NCBI GenBank assembly: GCA_016721435.1
Contig: JADKIC010000043.1
Coordinates: forward strand, 1-22,706
DNA: 22,706 nt
Direction of reading: 5' to 3'
From: Bacteroidota bacterium
GTDB taxonomy: Bacteria; Bacteroidota; Bacteroidia; AKYH767-A; OLB10
The position numbers and the translations under genes were made by a program. This document shows, one piece after another, positions 7,526 to 15,159 of this stretch (positions are counted from its first letter, which is position 1; the number at the start of each line of letters is the position of its first letter). Under the pieces are notes generated by a model, which was not told the DNA's origin, ran no database searches, and saw nothing but the letters and a program-made list of their open reading frames with translations.

Positions 7526-8995
7526 TTATTTGAATACAATATTTAGTTGTTTCATAATATCACTTGATGGGGTGCAAAAGCCAAGTCCTTCTATCCTATT
7601 TCCTGAGATTTTCGAGTTTACTACACCAATAAAAATTGCCGGTTTTTTGATAAGTGGACCTCCGCTATTTCCAGGATTAACACTTACATCTGTTTGAATA
7701 AGCGTTAATCCGTTGGGTTCTTTTCTTATCGCAGATAAGATTCCACGGGAAATGGTTTGACTTAGTTCTATTGATGCCGGAGTGCCGATAGCGAATACTT
7801 CATCAGTTACTTCATACTTAGGCTGAGCATCAACTTTAAAGGCGAAGGGGAATCTATGTTCTGTCTTTATTAGTGCCAGATCTGCAAATTTGCTGGTCCT
7901 AATAATCTTTCCAACCAGTGTGTCACCGGTATTTAGAATAACCTGAACCTCGTTTTTTTCTGCAGCTGCAACTACGTGATAACTGGTAACGATATCCCCA
8001 TCATTACTTATCACACAGCCGGTGCCAAACCCCTCTTTTGTTACAATAGTAACCGTTGCATTTAAAGCAGACTTCATGTCGGTTACATGTACTTTAGGAG
8101 TAATTTCTACTGAAGGTAATTTGGAGGCAGCCAATGGTTCATCATCATTTTCAAGGTTAAATGCCGATGAATCTGATAGCACATCCAAGAGGCAGTTTTG
8201 AACAGCGTCTTGAATAACCATGCTGAGCAATTCTGCTTTCTTCTCATCACTGGATGTTTGCCAATTTAGTCCGCTCATTAGAAATACTCCGGATGAGCCT
8301 TCTATGATTTCTTTGTATTTTAATTTATCAAACTTGTCTTGGAACTTGAATATGAATGATAATTTAACGTATATACTTGGATCTTTACAGTCAGTCTTTC
8401 TGTCAATCATATATGCCATCGTATAATCTGCTAAAGAAAGATCAAGAAGATACCGACGACTTCCTGAATTTAATAAAGAACTGCTTGTATCTATGTATCC
8501 GGTTAACGCAAGGCCGTTTAAAATGGATTTTTCTAATTCGATTTTGATTCCGCCTAAAGTAGTAGGATGGGGACAATCATAATAAGTATAAATGCTATAT
8601 CTGGTGTCGGAATTAAACTCGAAGAGATTAATGGCCATTGTTTTAAATTCTTCCGCGCCTTTCCATATATTTATATCTTGCACTCCAACTGCATTGTAAC
8701 CATATTCCTTAGTAGCGGGTTTTCTTTTATTAGCAATCGTAATAATTTTATCTGAAGAACCTGCAACAGCGTACTCCGTTTTATATCCACTTCTCTCTAC
8801 TTTAATTTGCACTAATCTTTTACTCTTGTTCACAGCGGTCTCTACTTTTTTTCCCGTACCAACTTTCTTGTTGTCAATGTATACTTCAGAATCTGAAGAT
8901 TCAGTGTTAATAGTAAGCGTTTGAGCCGTAATTTGTGTTGTTGCGCAGATAATTAAACATCCGGTCATCAATAATAAACTCAATTTAAATTTCAT
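7526..8995 (-). CDS. Secreted S1C trypsin-like serine protease with PEGA-like N-terminal domain (paralog 2)
   Basis: Intact, 489 residues from ATG at 8995; an upstream TTG at 9019 would add eight residues and weaken the signal peptide, so I prefer 8995. The signal peptide MKFKLSLLLMTGCLIICATT (cleavage near ITAQ) is followed by a PEGA-like domain (SSDSEVYIDNKKVGTG, VERSGYKTEYAV), an unclassified middle domain (about 95-285), linker DEPLAASKLP, and the trypsin-like domain with His340 (TSYHVV), Asp372 (FADLALI) and Ser444 (NPGNSGGP). Same architecture as paralog 1. The protease and PEGA-like parts are clearly similar between the two, whereas the middle domain has diverged strongly, as if the two copies see different ligands or partners. 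No PDZ domain. A candidate promoter lies about 70 bp upstream, so the pair may be transcribed apart from kpsF. Confidence 0.85.
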   Translation of the reverse strand: MKFKLSLLLMTGCLIICATTQITAQTLTINTESSDSEVYIDNKKVGTGKKVETAVNKSKRLVQIKVERSGYKTEYAVAGSSDKIITIANKRKPATKEYGYNAVGVQDINIWKGAEEFKTMAINLFEFNSDTRYSIYTYYDCPHPTTLGGIKIELEKSILNGLALTGYIDTSSSLLNSGSRRYLLDLSLADYTMAYMIDRKTDCKDPSIYVKLSFIFKFQDKFDKLKYKEIIEGSSGVFLMSGLNWQTSSDEKKAELLSMVIQDAVQNCLLDVLSDSSAFNLENDDEPLAASKLPSVEITPKVHVTDMKSALNATVTIVTKEGFGTGCVISNDGDIVTSYHVVAAAEKNEVQVILNTGDTLVGKIIRTSKFADLALIKTEHRFPFAFKVDAQPKYEVTDEVFAIGTPASIELSQTISRGILSAIRKEPNGLTLIQTDVSVNPGNSGGPLIKKPAIFIGVVNSKISGNRIEGLGFCTPSSDIMKQLNIVFK

Positions 8996-9065
8996 ATAAA
9001 GATGATTTTTTGATTTCAAAAACGCAATGGAAAAGTATTAATTCCAATATTAGTTTTTGTAATTA

Positions 9066-9095
9066 CAATAATATTAAAAATATCCAAGTTTCAAA
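9066..9095 (-). promoter_or_regulatory. Candidate promoter of the tandem protease genes
   Basis: On the minus strand TTTG (9095-9092) is separated by 18 bp from TATTATTG (9073-9066), close to the Bacteroidota pattern TTG-N19-TAnnTTTG. It sits 70 bp before the start of paralog 2 in an AT-rich 212-bp gap after kpsF. This is the best two-part match noticed in the window. Confidence 0.4.
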
Positions 9096-9207
9096 TGCAC
9101 ACTCTTTCATTTTCTAAAAACAAATTCGTTCAATTAAGGCTTATGTTAATGCAAATTGAATTGCCAATACAGAAAAAGTGTATGTATTTAATTTTGAATA
9201 GATTAAA

Positions 9208-10173
9208 TTAAATAATCCCTTCTTTCAGCAAATCATGAAGGTGAACAAAGCCAAGGAATTTTTCTCCATCGGTAACGACCAGTTGGGTGATATTGTGTGT
9301 TTTCATCAGGGCCAGGGCTTCAACTGCCATGGTGTTACGTTCGACAGTTTTAGGCGATTGGGTCATGATGTCACTTGCTTTTAATTTTTCAAAACGGGTA
9401 TTCTTTTGCATCATTCTGCGCAAGTCGCCATCGGTGATGATTCCCAGTAATTTATTTTTTTGCACTACAGCGGTAGCTCCCAGACGTTTAGAGGAGATTT
9501 CGAAAATGATTTCTGTCAAGTTGGCCTGTGGGCTCACAATCGGTTGTGGGGTACCAGGGAAAACATCTTCCACTTTAAGGTAGAGGCGTTTGCCGAGTGC
9601 TCCTCCCGGATGAAATTTTGCGAAATCCAAGGCCGTAAACCCTTTCATCTCCAATAAACACACCGCCAGCGCATCGCCTAAAGCCAATTGGGCAGTAGTA
9701 CTGCTGGTAGGTGCCAGATTATGCGGACAAGCTTCTTTATCGACAGATGTAGAGAGAACATAGTCAGCCTGTTGTGCCAAAAAAGAGTCCGTTTTACCCA
9801 CCATGGCCACCAGCTTATTTCCACCGCTCTTGATGAATGGGGCTAAAACTTTGATTTCAGGAGTATTACCGGAGTTGGAGATTAAGATCACGACGTCATT
9901 CCGCTGAATCATTCCTAAATCCCCGTGAATGGCATCGGCAGCATGTAAAAAGATCGAAGGCGTACCGGTCGAATTAAAGGTGGCTACCATTTTATTGGCG
10001 ATAATGGCTGATTTTCCGATTCCACTAACAATCACTCTTCCGGAGGAAGCATGAATCATCTTTACAACGGATACAAAATCTTTTCCCACAAAAGCAGATA
10101 ATCCGGTAATGGCATCTGCTTCGAGCTTTAAAGTGTTTCTTGCTAATGAAATAATTTTTTTATCGCTAAGCAT
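9208..10173 (-). CDS. kpsF: D-arabinose 5-phosphate isomerase, KpsF/GutQ/KdsD family
   Basis: Intact, 321 residues, the standard family length. It converts ribulose 5-phosphate to arabinose 5-phosphate, the first step toward KDO in lipopolysaccharide synthesis. The N-terminal SIS sugar-isomerase domain (about 35-180) contains SGIGKSAIIANKMVATFNST, the segment HAADAIHGDLGM and ISNSGNTPEI. LAPTSSTTAQLALGDALAV and FAKFHPGGALGKRLYL are diagnostic of KpsF/KdsD. Two CBS domains follow (about 203-260 and 268-321; DGDLRRMMQK, then AVEALALMKTHNITQLVV). Start ATG at 10173, divergent from recQ across a 229-bp gap. kdsB, the KDO-activating step, lies 4 kb away in another unit. CBS domains suggest nucleotide or sugar-nucleotide control, but a ligand cannot be read from the sequence. 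Confidence 0.95.
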   Translation of the reverse strand: MLSDKKIISLARNTLKLEADAITGLSAFVGKDFVSVVKMIHASSGRVIVSGIGKSAIIANKMVATFNSTGTPSIFLHAADAIHGDLGMIQRNDVVILISNSGNTPEIKVLAPFIKSGGNKLVAMVGKTDSFLAQQADYVLSTSVDKEACPHNLAPTSSTTAQLALGDALAVCLLEMKGFTALDFAKFHPGGALGKRLYLKVEDVFPGTPQPIVSPQANLTEIIFEISSKRLGATAVVQKNKLLGIITDGDLRRMMQKNTRFEKLKASDIMTQSPKTVERNTMAVEALALMKTHNITQLVVTDGEKFLGFVHLHDLLKEGII

Positions 10174-10371
10174 CTTTTGATTTTGATTTGACGAAGATCA
10201 TATAAATTTATTTTCAATGGTTAAAACCCTGTCATCTTTTACTTGTTTTATTGAATACAATACAATATCTTCACCGTTACAATGTTGTTATAGTGGCCTA
10301 AATAGTATGAATTCGTAATGAACCTATAGTTTTTTATGAAATATTATCTCGGATCCGGCCCAAAAATAACG

Positions 10372-10379
10372 TAAATTCG
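10372..10379 (+). promoter_or_regulatory. Candidate -7 element upstream of recQ
   Basis: TAAATTCG, one mismatch from TAnnTTTG, lies 23 bp before the recQ ATG in the divergent kpsF-recQ gap (10174-10402). No clear -33 TTG at standard spacing. Similar TAnnTTCG boxes precede tatC and the CMD gene. Confidence 0.3.
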
Positions 10380-10402
10380 CAGTCCTTAAATTTCCCGTTA
10401 AA

Positions 10403-12594
10403 ATGTTAGTCGCAGAAAACACGCTTTTAGAGGCGTTAATTAAATACTTTGGTTACGAATCTTTCAAGGGAGAGCAGGAAGCTGTTATCCGGAATGTACT
10501 TGAAGGGAAGAATACTTTCGTAATCATGCCTACCGGTGGTGGCAAATCGATGTGTTATCAGTTACCCGCCTTAATGAGCGAAGGTACCGCTATAATCATT
10601 TCACCATTAATTGCATTGATGAAGAATCAGGTGGATGCAATTCGTGGTTTCAATACCGATGATGGTGTCGCGCATTTTTTAAATTCTTCGCTGACAAAGA
10701 TTGAGATTGCCAGAGTGCGTAAGGATATGAAAGCCGGTAAGACGAAGTTGCTCTATGTCGCTCCCGAGTCGTTGACCAAGGATGAAAATGTAAAGTTTCT
10801 GAAAGAAGTGAATATTTCTTTTTTCGCGATCGATGAAGCACATTGTATTTCGGAGTGGGGTCATGACTTCCGTCCGGAATACCGTCGTCTCCGCCCCATT
10901 ATTGATTTAATAGGTGAGTTTCCCGTGATCGCTCTAACGGCTACCGCTACCGAAAAAGTGCAGGCCGATATTCAGAAGAACCTCGGTATGATGGATGCAA
11001 AAGTTTTTAAAGCATCTTTTAATCGCCCTAACCTTTATTATGAAATCCGCCCGAAGCTGAATGTGCTGAAGGAGATGATTAAATTTGTAAAGCAACATCC
11101 GGGGAAATCCGGAATTATCTATTGCCTCAGCCGTAAGAAGGTGGAGGAAGTGGCTTCTACGCTTTCTGTAAATGGTATTCGTGCCTTGCCTTACCATGCA
11201 GGACTCGATGCCGGAACGCGTGCTTCTCATCAGGATAAATTTTTGATGGAGGAGATTGATGTCATCGTCGCCACCATCGCTTTCGGAATGGGTATTGATA
11301 AACCGGATGTGCGTTTTGTCATTCACCACGATATTCCAAAAGTCTTGAAGGTTATTATCAGGAAACAGGTCGTGCCGGTAGAGATGGACGTGAAGGGCGA
11401 TGTGTGACTTTCTACAGCTATAAGGATATTGAAAAGCTGGAGAAGTTTATGAAAGGGAAGCCGGTGGCTGAACAGGAAATTGGAAAGCAATTGCTGCTGG
11501 AAACAGTAGGTTATGCAGAGACTACAGTATGTCGTCGTCGTGTATTGCTGAATTATTTTGGTGAACGATATGATCAGGATAATTGTGGAAGTTGTGACAA
11601 TTGTCTGCATCCGAAACCCTTGATAGAAGTACAGGATGAATTAAGTCTCTTGCTCGAAACGATTGTACTGGTGAAAGAAAAACATCAGTCGGAGCATGTA
11701 GTGAATGTGTTGATCGGAAAAGTAGATCAGCAGGTTAAAAATTATAAGCACGATAAACTGGAAGTGTTTGCCGAAGGTGTTGACAGAGGTGATCGTTTCT
11801 GGACAGCATTGGTTCGTCAGGCGATTCTTGCCGGCTTATTGACAAAGGATATTGATAATTACGGATTGCTCAAGTTGAGTGATGATGGTCATAAATATTT
11901 AAAGAATCCGACACCATTCAAGATTTCTCTTGATGCTAATTTTGAAGATACCGAGACCGATGAGGACGATGAGTTTTCAGGTGGTGCAGGCGGTGGGGCA
12001 GCGGATGAGCATTTGTTTGAATTGCTGAAGACGCTGCGTAAGAATGTTGCGAAGCAGAAGAATCTTCCTCCCTTTGTGGTGTTTCAGGATCCCTCCCTCG
12101 AGGAGATGGCGACGAATTACCCGATCAGCATTGATGAATTGAAAAATATTACCGGCGTTGGAGCAGGAAAAGCTGCCAAATATGGTAAACCCTTCATCGA
12201 TATGATTAAAAAGTACGTGGAGGAGAATGAAATTGAGCGTCCCATGGACCTGGTAGTGAAGAGCGTTGTCAACAAGAGTGGATTAAAGGTGTATATCATT
12301 CAGAATATTGATCGTAAAATTTCCCTTGAAGATATGGCGGATGCCAAAGGAATGAAGATGAAGGATATCATTGGTGAGATTGAAAGCATCGTTGCCTCCG
12401 GAACCCGAATCGATATTCAGTATTATATCAATGAAGTGATTGACGAGGAACGTCAGGATGAAGTTTTTGATTATTTCAATACTGCCGAAAATGATTCGAT
12501 AGAAAGTGCCATCAATGCACTCGGTGAAAACGAATATACCGAAGAAGAAGTCAGATTGATGCGTATTAAATTTATGAGTGAAGTAGGAAATTAA
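10403..12594 (+). CDS. recQ: ATP-dependent DNA helicase RecQ, one frameshift
   Basis: 3'-5' helicase of DNA repair and recombination, about 730 residues. The first frame has the Walker A segment MPTGGGKSMCYQ (about 42-53), the SPLIALMKNQV motif, DEAHCISEWGHDFRPEYR (DEAH box plus aromatic-rich loop), LTATAT, and IVATIAFGMGIDKPDVR. At 11337-11340 an A is missing (AAAA for expected AAAAA), which breaks the reading after HHDIPK. The other frame then continues SLEGYYQETGRAGRDGREG, the conserved motif VI region, and runs to the end. The second half has the RQC zinc-binding cysteines (CRRRVLL, NCGSCDNC), a winged helix, an HRDC domain (about 535-610) and a C-terminal helix-turn-helix region of HTH_40 type. 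The break is a likely sequencing error: both halves are well conserved and meet exactly in a conserved motif. Confidence 0.95.
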
Positions 12595-12612
12595 TTACAA
12601 CAAATAAAAATT

Positions 12613-12645
12613 AAAAGCCCTTTCGGAAACGTCGGGGCTTTTTTT
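12613..12645 (+). terminator. Rho-independent terminator downstream of recQ
   Basis: AAAAGCCC (12613-12620) pairs with GGGCTTTT (12635-12642) around a loop of 14 bases, followed by a run of T ending at 12645. It starts 18 bp after the recQ stop. The A-rich flank makes it possibly bidirectional. Confidence 0.75.
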
Positions 12646-12680
12646 ATGTTGGGAAATTGTGTTTGTCCTGAGTTGTTTGT

Positions 12681-12930
12681 ACAAGCCCTGCGGAGGCGGC
12701 ATCTTAATCAAAGAGATAATTTAATGGTTCATCGGAAGTGTTTGGGTAAAATTTTCCGGAAAGATTATTCTTTTTCAAGTTTGTTCGTACAAGCACTGTT
12801 AATTTGGCATCTATATCAAGGAGATAATTTAATGTTCCATAGGAAATGTCAGTGCTTTTTTTATTTGGTAAGATTATGCTTTTCCAAAGTTCTTCGTCGC
12901 ACAAGCCCTGTAGGGGCGGCATCTCTGTAA
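12681..12930 (+). repeat. Three degenerate direct repeats, about 110-bp period
   Basis: Units begin with acaagccctgcggaggcggc (12681), acaagcactgttaatttggc (12789) and acaagccctgtaggggcggc (12901). Units 1 and 2 share 'tcaargagataatttaatg' and an 'attatKcttttYcaa' tail, each tail leading into a 'ttcgt' just before the next unit. Spacing is 108 and 112 bp. The third unit doubles as the left arm of the large inverted repeat. Confidence 0.75.
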
Positions 12931-13043
12931 TCAAGGAAATCATCTTCCCCCACCAATGCCCCCACCCGACCTAAGGTCGGGTGGGGGCGGTTTTTAGGAG
13001 AGGAGAGTTTGTCTGTTACAGAGATGCCGCCCCTACAGGGCTT
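12903..13043. repeat. 28-bp perfect inverted repeat enclosing an inner hairpin
   Basis: The left arm 12903-12930 (aagccctgtaggggcggc...) is the exact reverse complement of the right arm 13016-13043 over 28 bp. The 85-bp interior contains a second perfect palindrome (12958-12988). No transposase frame or obvious target duplication is visible, so I call it a palindromic repeat rather than a transposon; a small non-autonomous element is possible. Confidence 0.8.
12958..12988. repeat. Perfect 15-bp GC-rich palindrome with one-base centre, followed by T-run
   Basis: The arm gcccccacccgacct (12958-12972) pairs perfectly with aggtcgggtgggggc (12974-12988) around a single A. On the plus strand it is followed by ggTTTTT (12989-12995), so as RNA it could act as a strong terminator. 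It lies at the centre of the repeat cluster. Confidence 0.8.
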
Positions 13044-13251
13044 TGCGGGATGAAAAGTCCAGTTGATTACCGATGTATTATGATTTTTTAAGAGGTGCAG
13101 CGTTACAAGTTTTTAAGAAATGTTCTGCTGAGTTCTCACGGTAGTTGATCTTTTTAAAAAATGCCGCGCTCCAGGGCTTTGAGGGAAGAATTGTCATTCT
13201 GAGTACAGACGAGTAGTTAATCTTTTGAAAAGATGCAGCTTCCCAGGGCTG
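13022..13251 (-). repeat. Four degenerate repeat units in reverse orientation, about 70-bp period
   Basis: Cores begin near 13022 (agatgccgcccctacagggc), 13092 (gaggtgcagcgttacaag), 13160 (aatgccgcgctccagggctt) and 13231 (agatgcagcttcccagggct). Units 2-4 are preceded by a T-run and A/G-rich bases (attttttaag, tctttttaaaa, tcttttgaaa), and units 3 and 4 also share 'gtagttRatcttt'. The cores are the reverse complement of the aagccctg...ggcatct core seen at 12681-12930. Confidence 0.7.
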
Positions 13252-13289
13252 GTTCAGGTGAATTTCGAAAAAACTTAAAATACATCTTT

Positions 13290-14375
13290 TTATTTCACCA
13301 ACACCCAGGCACCTTTTTCAAAACCGACTTGAATTTCACTGAGGTGTTGCTGAATGTCATTCATATTGCCGGAGGAATAAAGACTGACCACATGTAAGCC
13401 ATTTTCGTTTTGCCCCAGCAGGGAAGCTTCATAGCCTAAAAGGTTTGCTTCTTCCACCAACTTAATCGCATTTTCTTCGATGCGAAAACATCCACCCACA
13501 ATGTAAAAAGTGGATCCAGAATGTTTCGTGTTTTTTGTTTCGGAAACCGTTTCTGCCTCTTTCACTACTTCTTCCACTTTAGTGGAGTCAACTGGTGCGG
13601 TCTCCATCACTTCCGCAGCCGGGGTTGATGTTTCCGCCGGAACTTCGGTGGACGTATTTTCTTCGTGAAGTTGTTCTTCCTTCGCCCGTTCAATTAAACT
13701 GGAATCATCCGGAACAACAGGATAAAGCACTTTGGGTTGATGAAGGATTTCTTTTACGGGAATAATTTCTGCCAGACTAGTGTTCAATTGCTGAATGACA
13801 CGTGGATTAAAAACGAGAAGCGCAAGAACAGCAGCCGCCGGAATCAATTCCATTAACCTCCAACCCTGACGCGATTTTTTCTCTTTTTTGACTACCAGAT
13901 TCTTCACTTTTGCAGTTTCTTCCCTGCGAATAGCCGGAGAATGGATACTCACTAAGCCAAAGGAATCGGTCAGGTAATTTTCTGTGAGATCCGGCTCATA
14001 TTGAATGCGCTGTTCCTTGTCGAAAGTAAGCGCTCCTATTTTTTCAATCCACACCTGCTCCCCTGAGGAAAGCCTGTTGAAAACGTGGTCTACAAATATT
14101 TTTATTTCGGTAAGTGCTTCTCCGTAAGTTATCCCGCTACGTTTGGATAGGTGATTTGCAAGTAAACCATCGTTCGTTCGCAAACTTGCATTGAAAGCGA
14201 GCTTACGGGAAGGTGGACTAAAGGTATGCTGCGCAGGGTTGAGGAAAGCCGACCGCGTATTGGCGACAAATCCCCCTAGTCCGGGAATGATCACACAATC
14301 GTTGGTGTAAAGTAATTCGTTGATATATAATGCAGTACGCAAATGAGGTGGCTTCAGAGTGCTAAGATAGCACAT
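13290..14375 (-). CDS. CCDC81-like HU domain and SPOR domain protein
   Basis: About 361 residues from ATG at 14375, chosen because it leaves a 34-bp gap after the kdsB stop; a longer frame to 14441 would run into kdsB. The N-terminal region (about 14-95; INELLYTNDCVIIPGLGGFV, then SLRTNDGLLANHL) is the prokaryotic CCDC81-like HU domain seen in Bacteroidota. A second basic/HU-like segment follows (to ~150), then a Lys/Arg-rich stretch, one transmembrane helix (LIPAAAVLALLVF, about 180-195), a Glu/Thr/Pro-rich linker, and a C-terminal SPOR domain (about 290-360; STFYIVGGCFRIEENA) that binds denuded peptidoglycan. The order suggests a bitopic inner membrane protein with the HU part in the cytoplasm and SPOR in the periplasm, possibly linked to cell division. 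Last gene of the mqnC-surface protein-kdsB run. Confidence 0.85.
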   Translation of the reverse strand: MCYLSTLKPPHLRTALYINELLYTNDCVIIPGLGGFVANTRSAFLNPAQHTFSPPSRKLAFNASLRTNDGLLANHLSKRSGITYGEALTEIKIFVDHVFNRLSSGEQVWIEKIGALTFDKEQRIQYEPDLTENYLTDSFGLVSIHSPAIRREETAKVKNLVVKKEKKSRQGWRLMELIPAAAVLALLVFNPRVIQQLNTSLAEIIPVKEILHQPKVLYPVVPDDSSLIERAKEEQLHEENTSTEVPAETSTPAAEVMETAPVDSTKVEEVVKEAETVSETKNTKHSGSTFYIVGGCFRIEENAIKLVEEANLLGYEASLLGQNENGLHVVSLYSSGNMNDIQQHLSEIQVGFEKGAWVLVK

Positions 14376-14409
14376 CTGGAAAATAAATTCAAAGATTATG
14401 GGCGAAGGC

Positions 14410-15158
14410 TTACCGGAAATGGGCGGCGAATTCTTCCGCATTTACCAGATCTCCCGGTGTGTCTACGGCAATCGTTTCAAATTCGGTGACCGCTGTCCGA
14501 ATCTTAAATCCATTTTCCAGCCATCTCAGTTGTTCCAAAGATTCAGCTATCTCCAGTTTCCCGTGATTTAATTCAGCCAGCTTTGGAAGAATGGCTGCTG
14601 CATACCCATAAATGCCAATATGCTTAAAGTAGGTATGCCTTTCATGCCATTCGTTATCCGGAACACCTTTAAAATAAGGAATGACCTGTCTGAAAAATAT
14701 AAAGCATCTCCATTCGCCGATAAAACCACCTTAGGTGAATTTACATTGAAAAGTTCGGCATGACTTTGAATTTTTTTCACCAGGGTAGCAATCTCTACTC
14801 CGTCTTCATGCAAGAGACCAGAAACAAGGTCAATTTGTCCGGGGTGTATGAAGGGCTCGTCTCCCTGAATATTGATGACAGCATCAAAATTTTCTCCACA
14901 AGACAGCAAAGTCTCTGCACAACGATCTGTTCCGGAGGGATGTCCGGCATTGGTCATGACCACTTCTCCACCAAAGGAGATAACGGCATCGTATATCCGC
15001 TTATCGTCAGTAGCAACAATAACTTTTGTCAATGACCCAGCCAATTTCGCCTGATCGTAAACCCGATGTATCATGCTTTTTCCCGCTATCAAGGCGAGAG
15101 GCTTTCCCGGGTAACGGGTGGAGGCATAGCGTGCCGGAATTACACCAAGTACTTTCAT
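14410..15158 (-). CDS. kdsB: 3-deoxy-manno-octulosonate cytidylyltransferase (CMP-KDO synthetase), one frameshift
   Basis: Activates KDO with CTP to CMP-KDO for lipid A-core assembly in the cytoplasm. The N-terminus MKVLGVIPARYASTRYPGKP is diagnostic, followed by VIVATDDKRIYDAV, GHPSGTDRCAE and NIQGDEPFI, all conserved nucleotide-binding or catalytic regions. A missing base near 14694 breaks the frame after DALYFS; corrected, it continues RQVIPYF, WHERHTYFKHIGIYGYA, LEQLRWLENGFKI and ends TPGDLVNAEEFAAHF. Corrected length is about 249 residues, normal for KdsB. Its ATG lies one base after the stop of the upstream surface-protein gene (TAG-G-ATG), implying cotranscription and possibly translational coupling. 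It complements kpsF in the KDO pathway; kdsA and kdsC are not in the window. Confidence 0.95.
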
Positions 15159-15159
15159 C

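Larger units (their letters stand above)
12646..13289. other. Convergent intergenic gap holding a mirror-symmetric repeat cluster
   Basis: The recQ tail (plus) and the HU/SPOR tail (minus) face each other across about 640 bp after the recQ terminator. No credible gene is present; short frames here run straight through repeat units. The content is three degenerate direct units on the left, a central strong hairpin, and four units in opposite orientation on the right, listed separately. Confidence 0.75.

Noticed and set aside
5910..8995. DegP/HtrA chaperone-protease
   Set aside because: The S1C catalytic domain is present but there is no PDZ domain after it and an unusual N-terminal architecture before it.
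11404..12594. Independent second RecQ-like gene from GTG at 11404
   Set aside because: The frame extends upstream through motif VI to the missing-A site, so it is the second half of recQ.
12646..12930. 94-codon plus-strand frame downstream of recQ (and an opposite 79-codon frame at 12704-12943)
   Set aside because: Both run through the direct repeat units; internal similarity reflects the DNA repeat, not a repeated protein domain, and no promoter or start context supports them.
12903..13043. Insertion sequence with terminal inverted repeats
   Set aside because: The 28-bp arms enclose only 85 bp without coding sequence, and I could not identify a target-site duplication; kept as a palindromic repeat.
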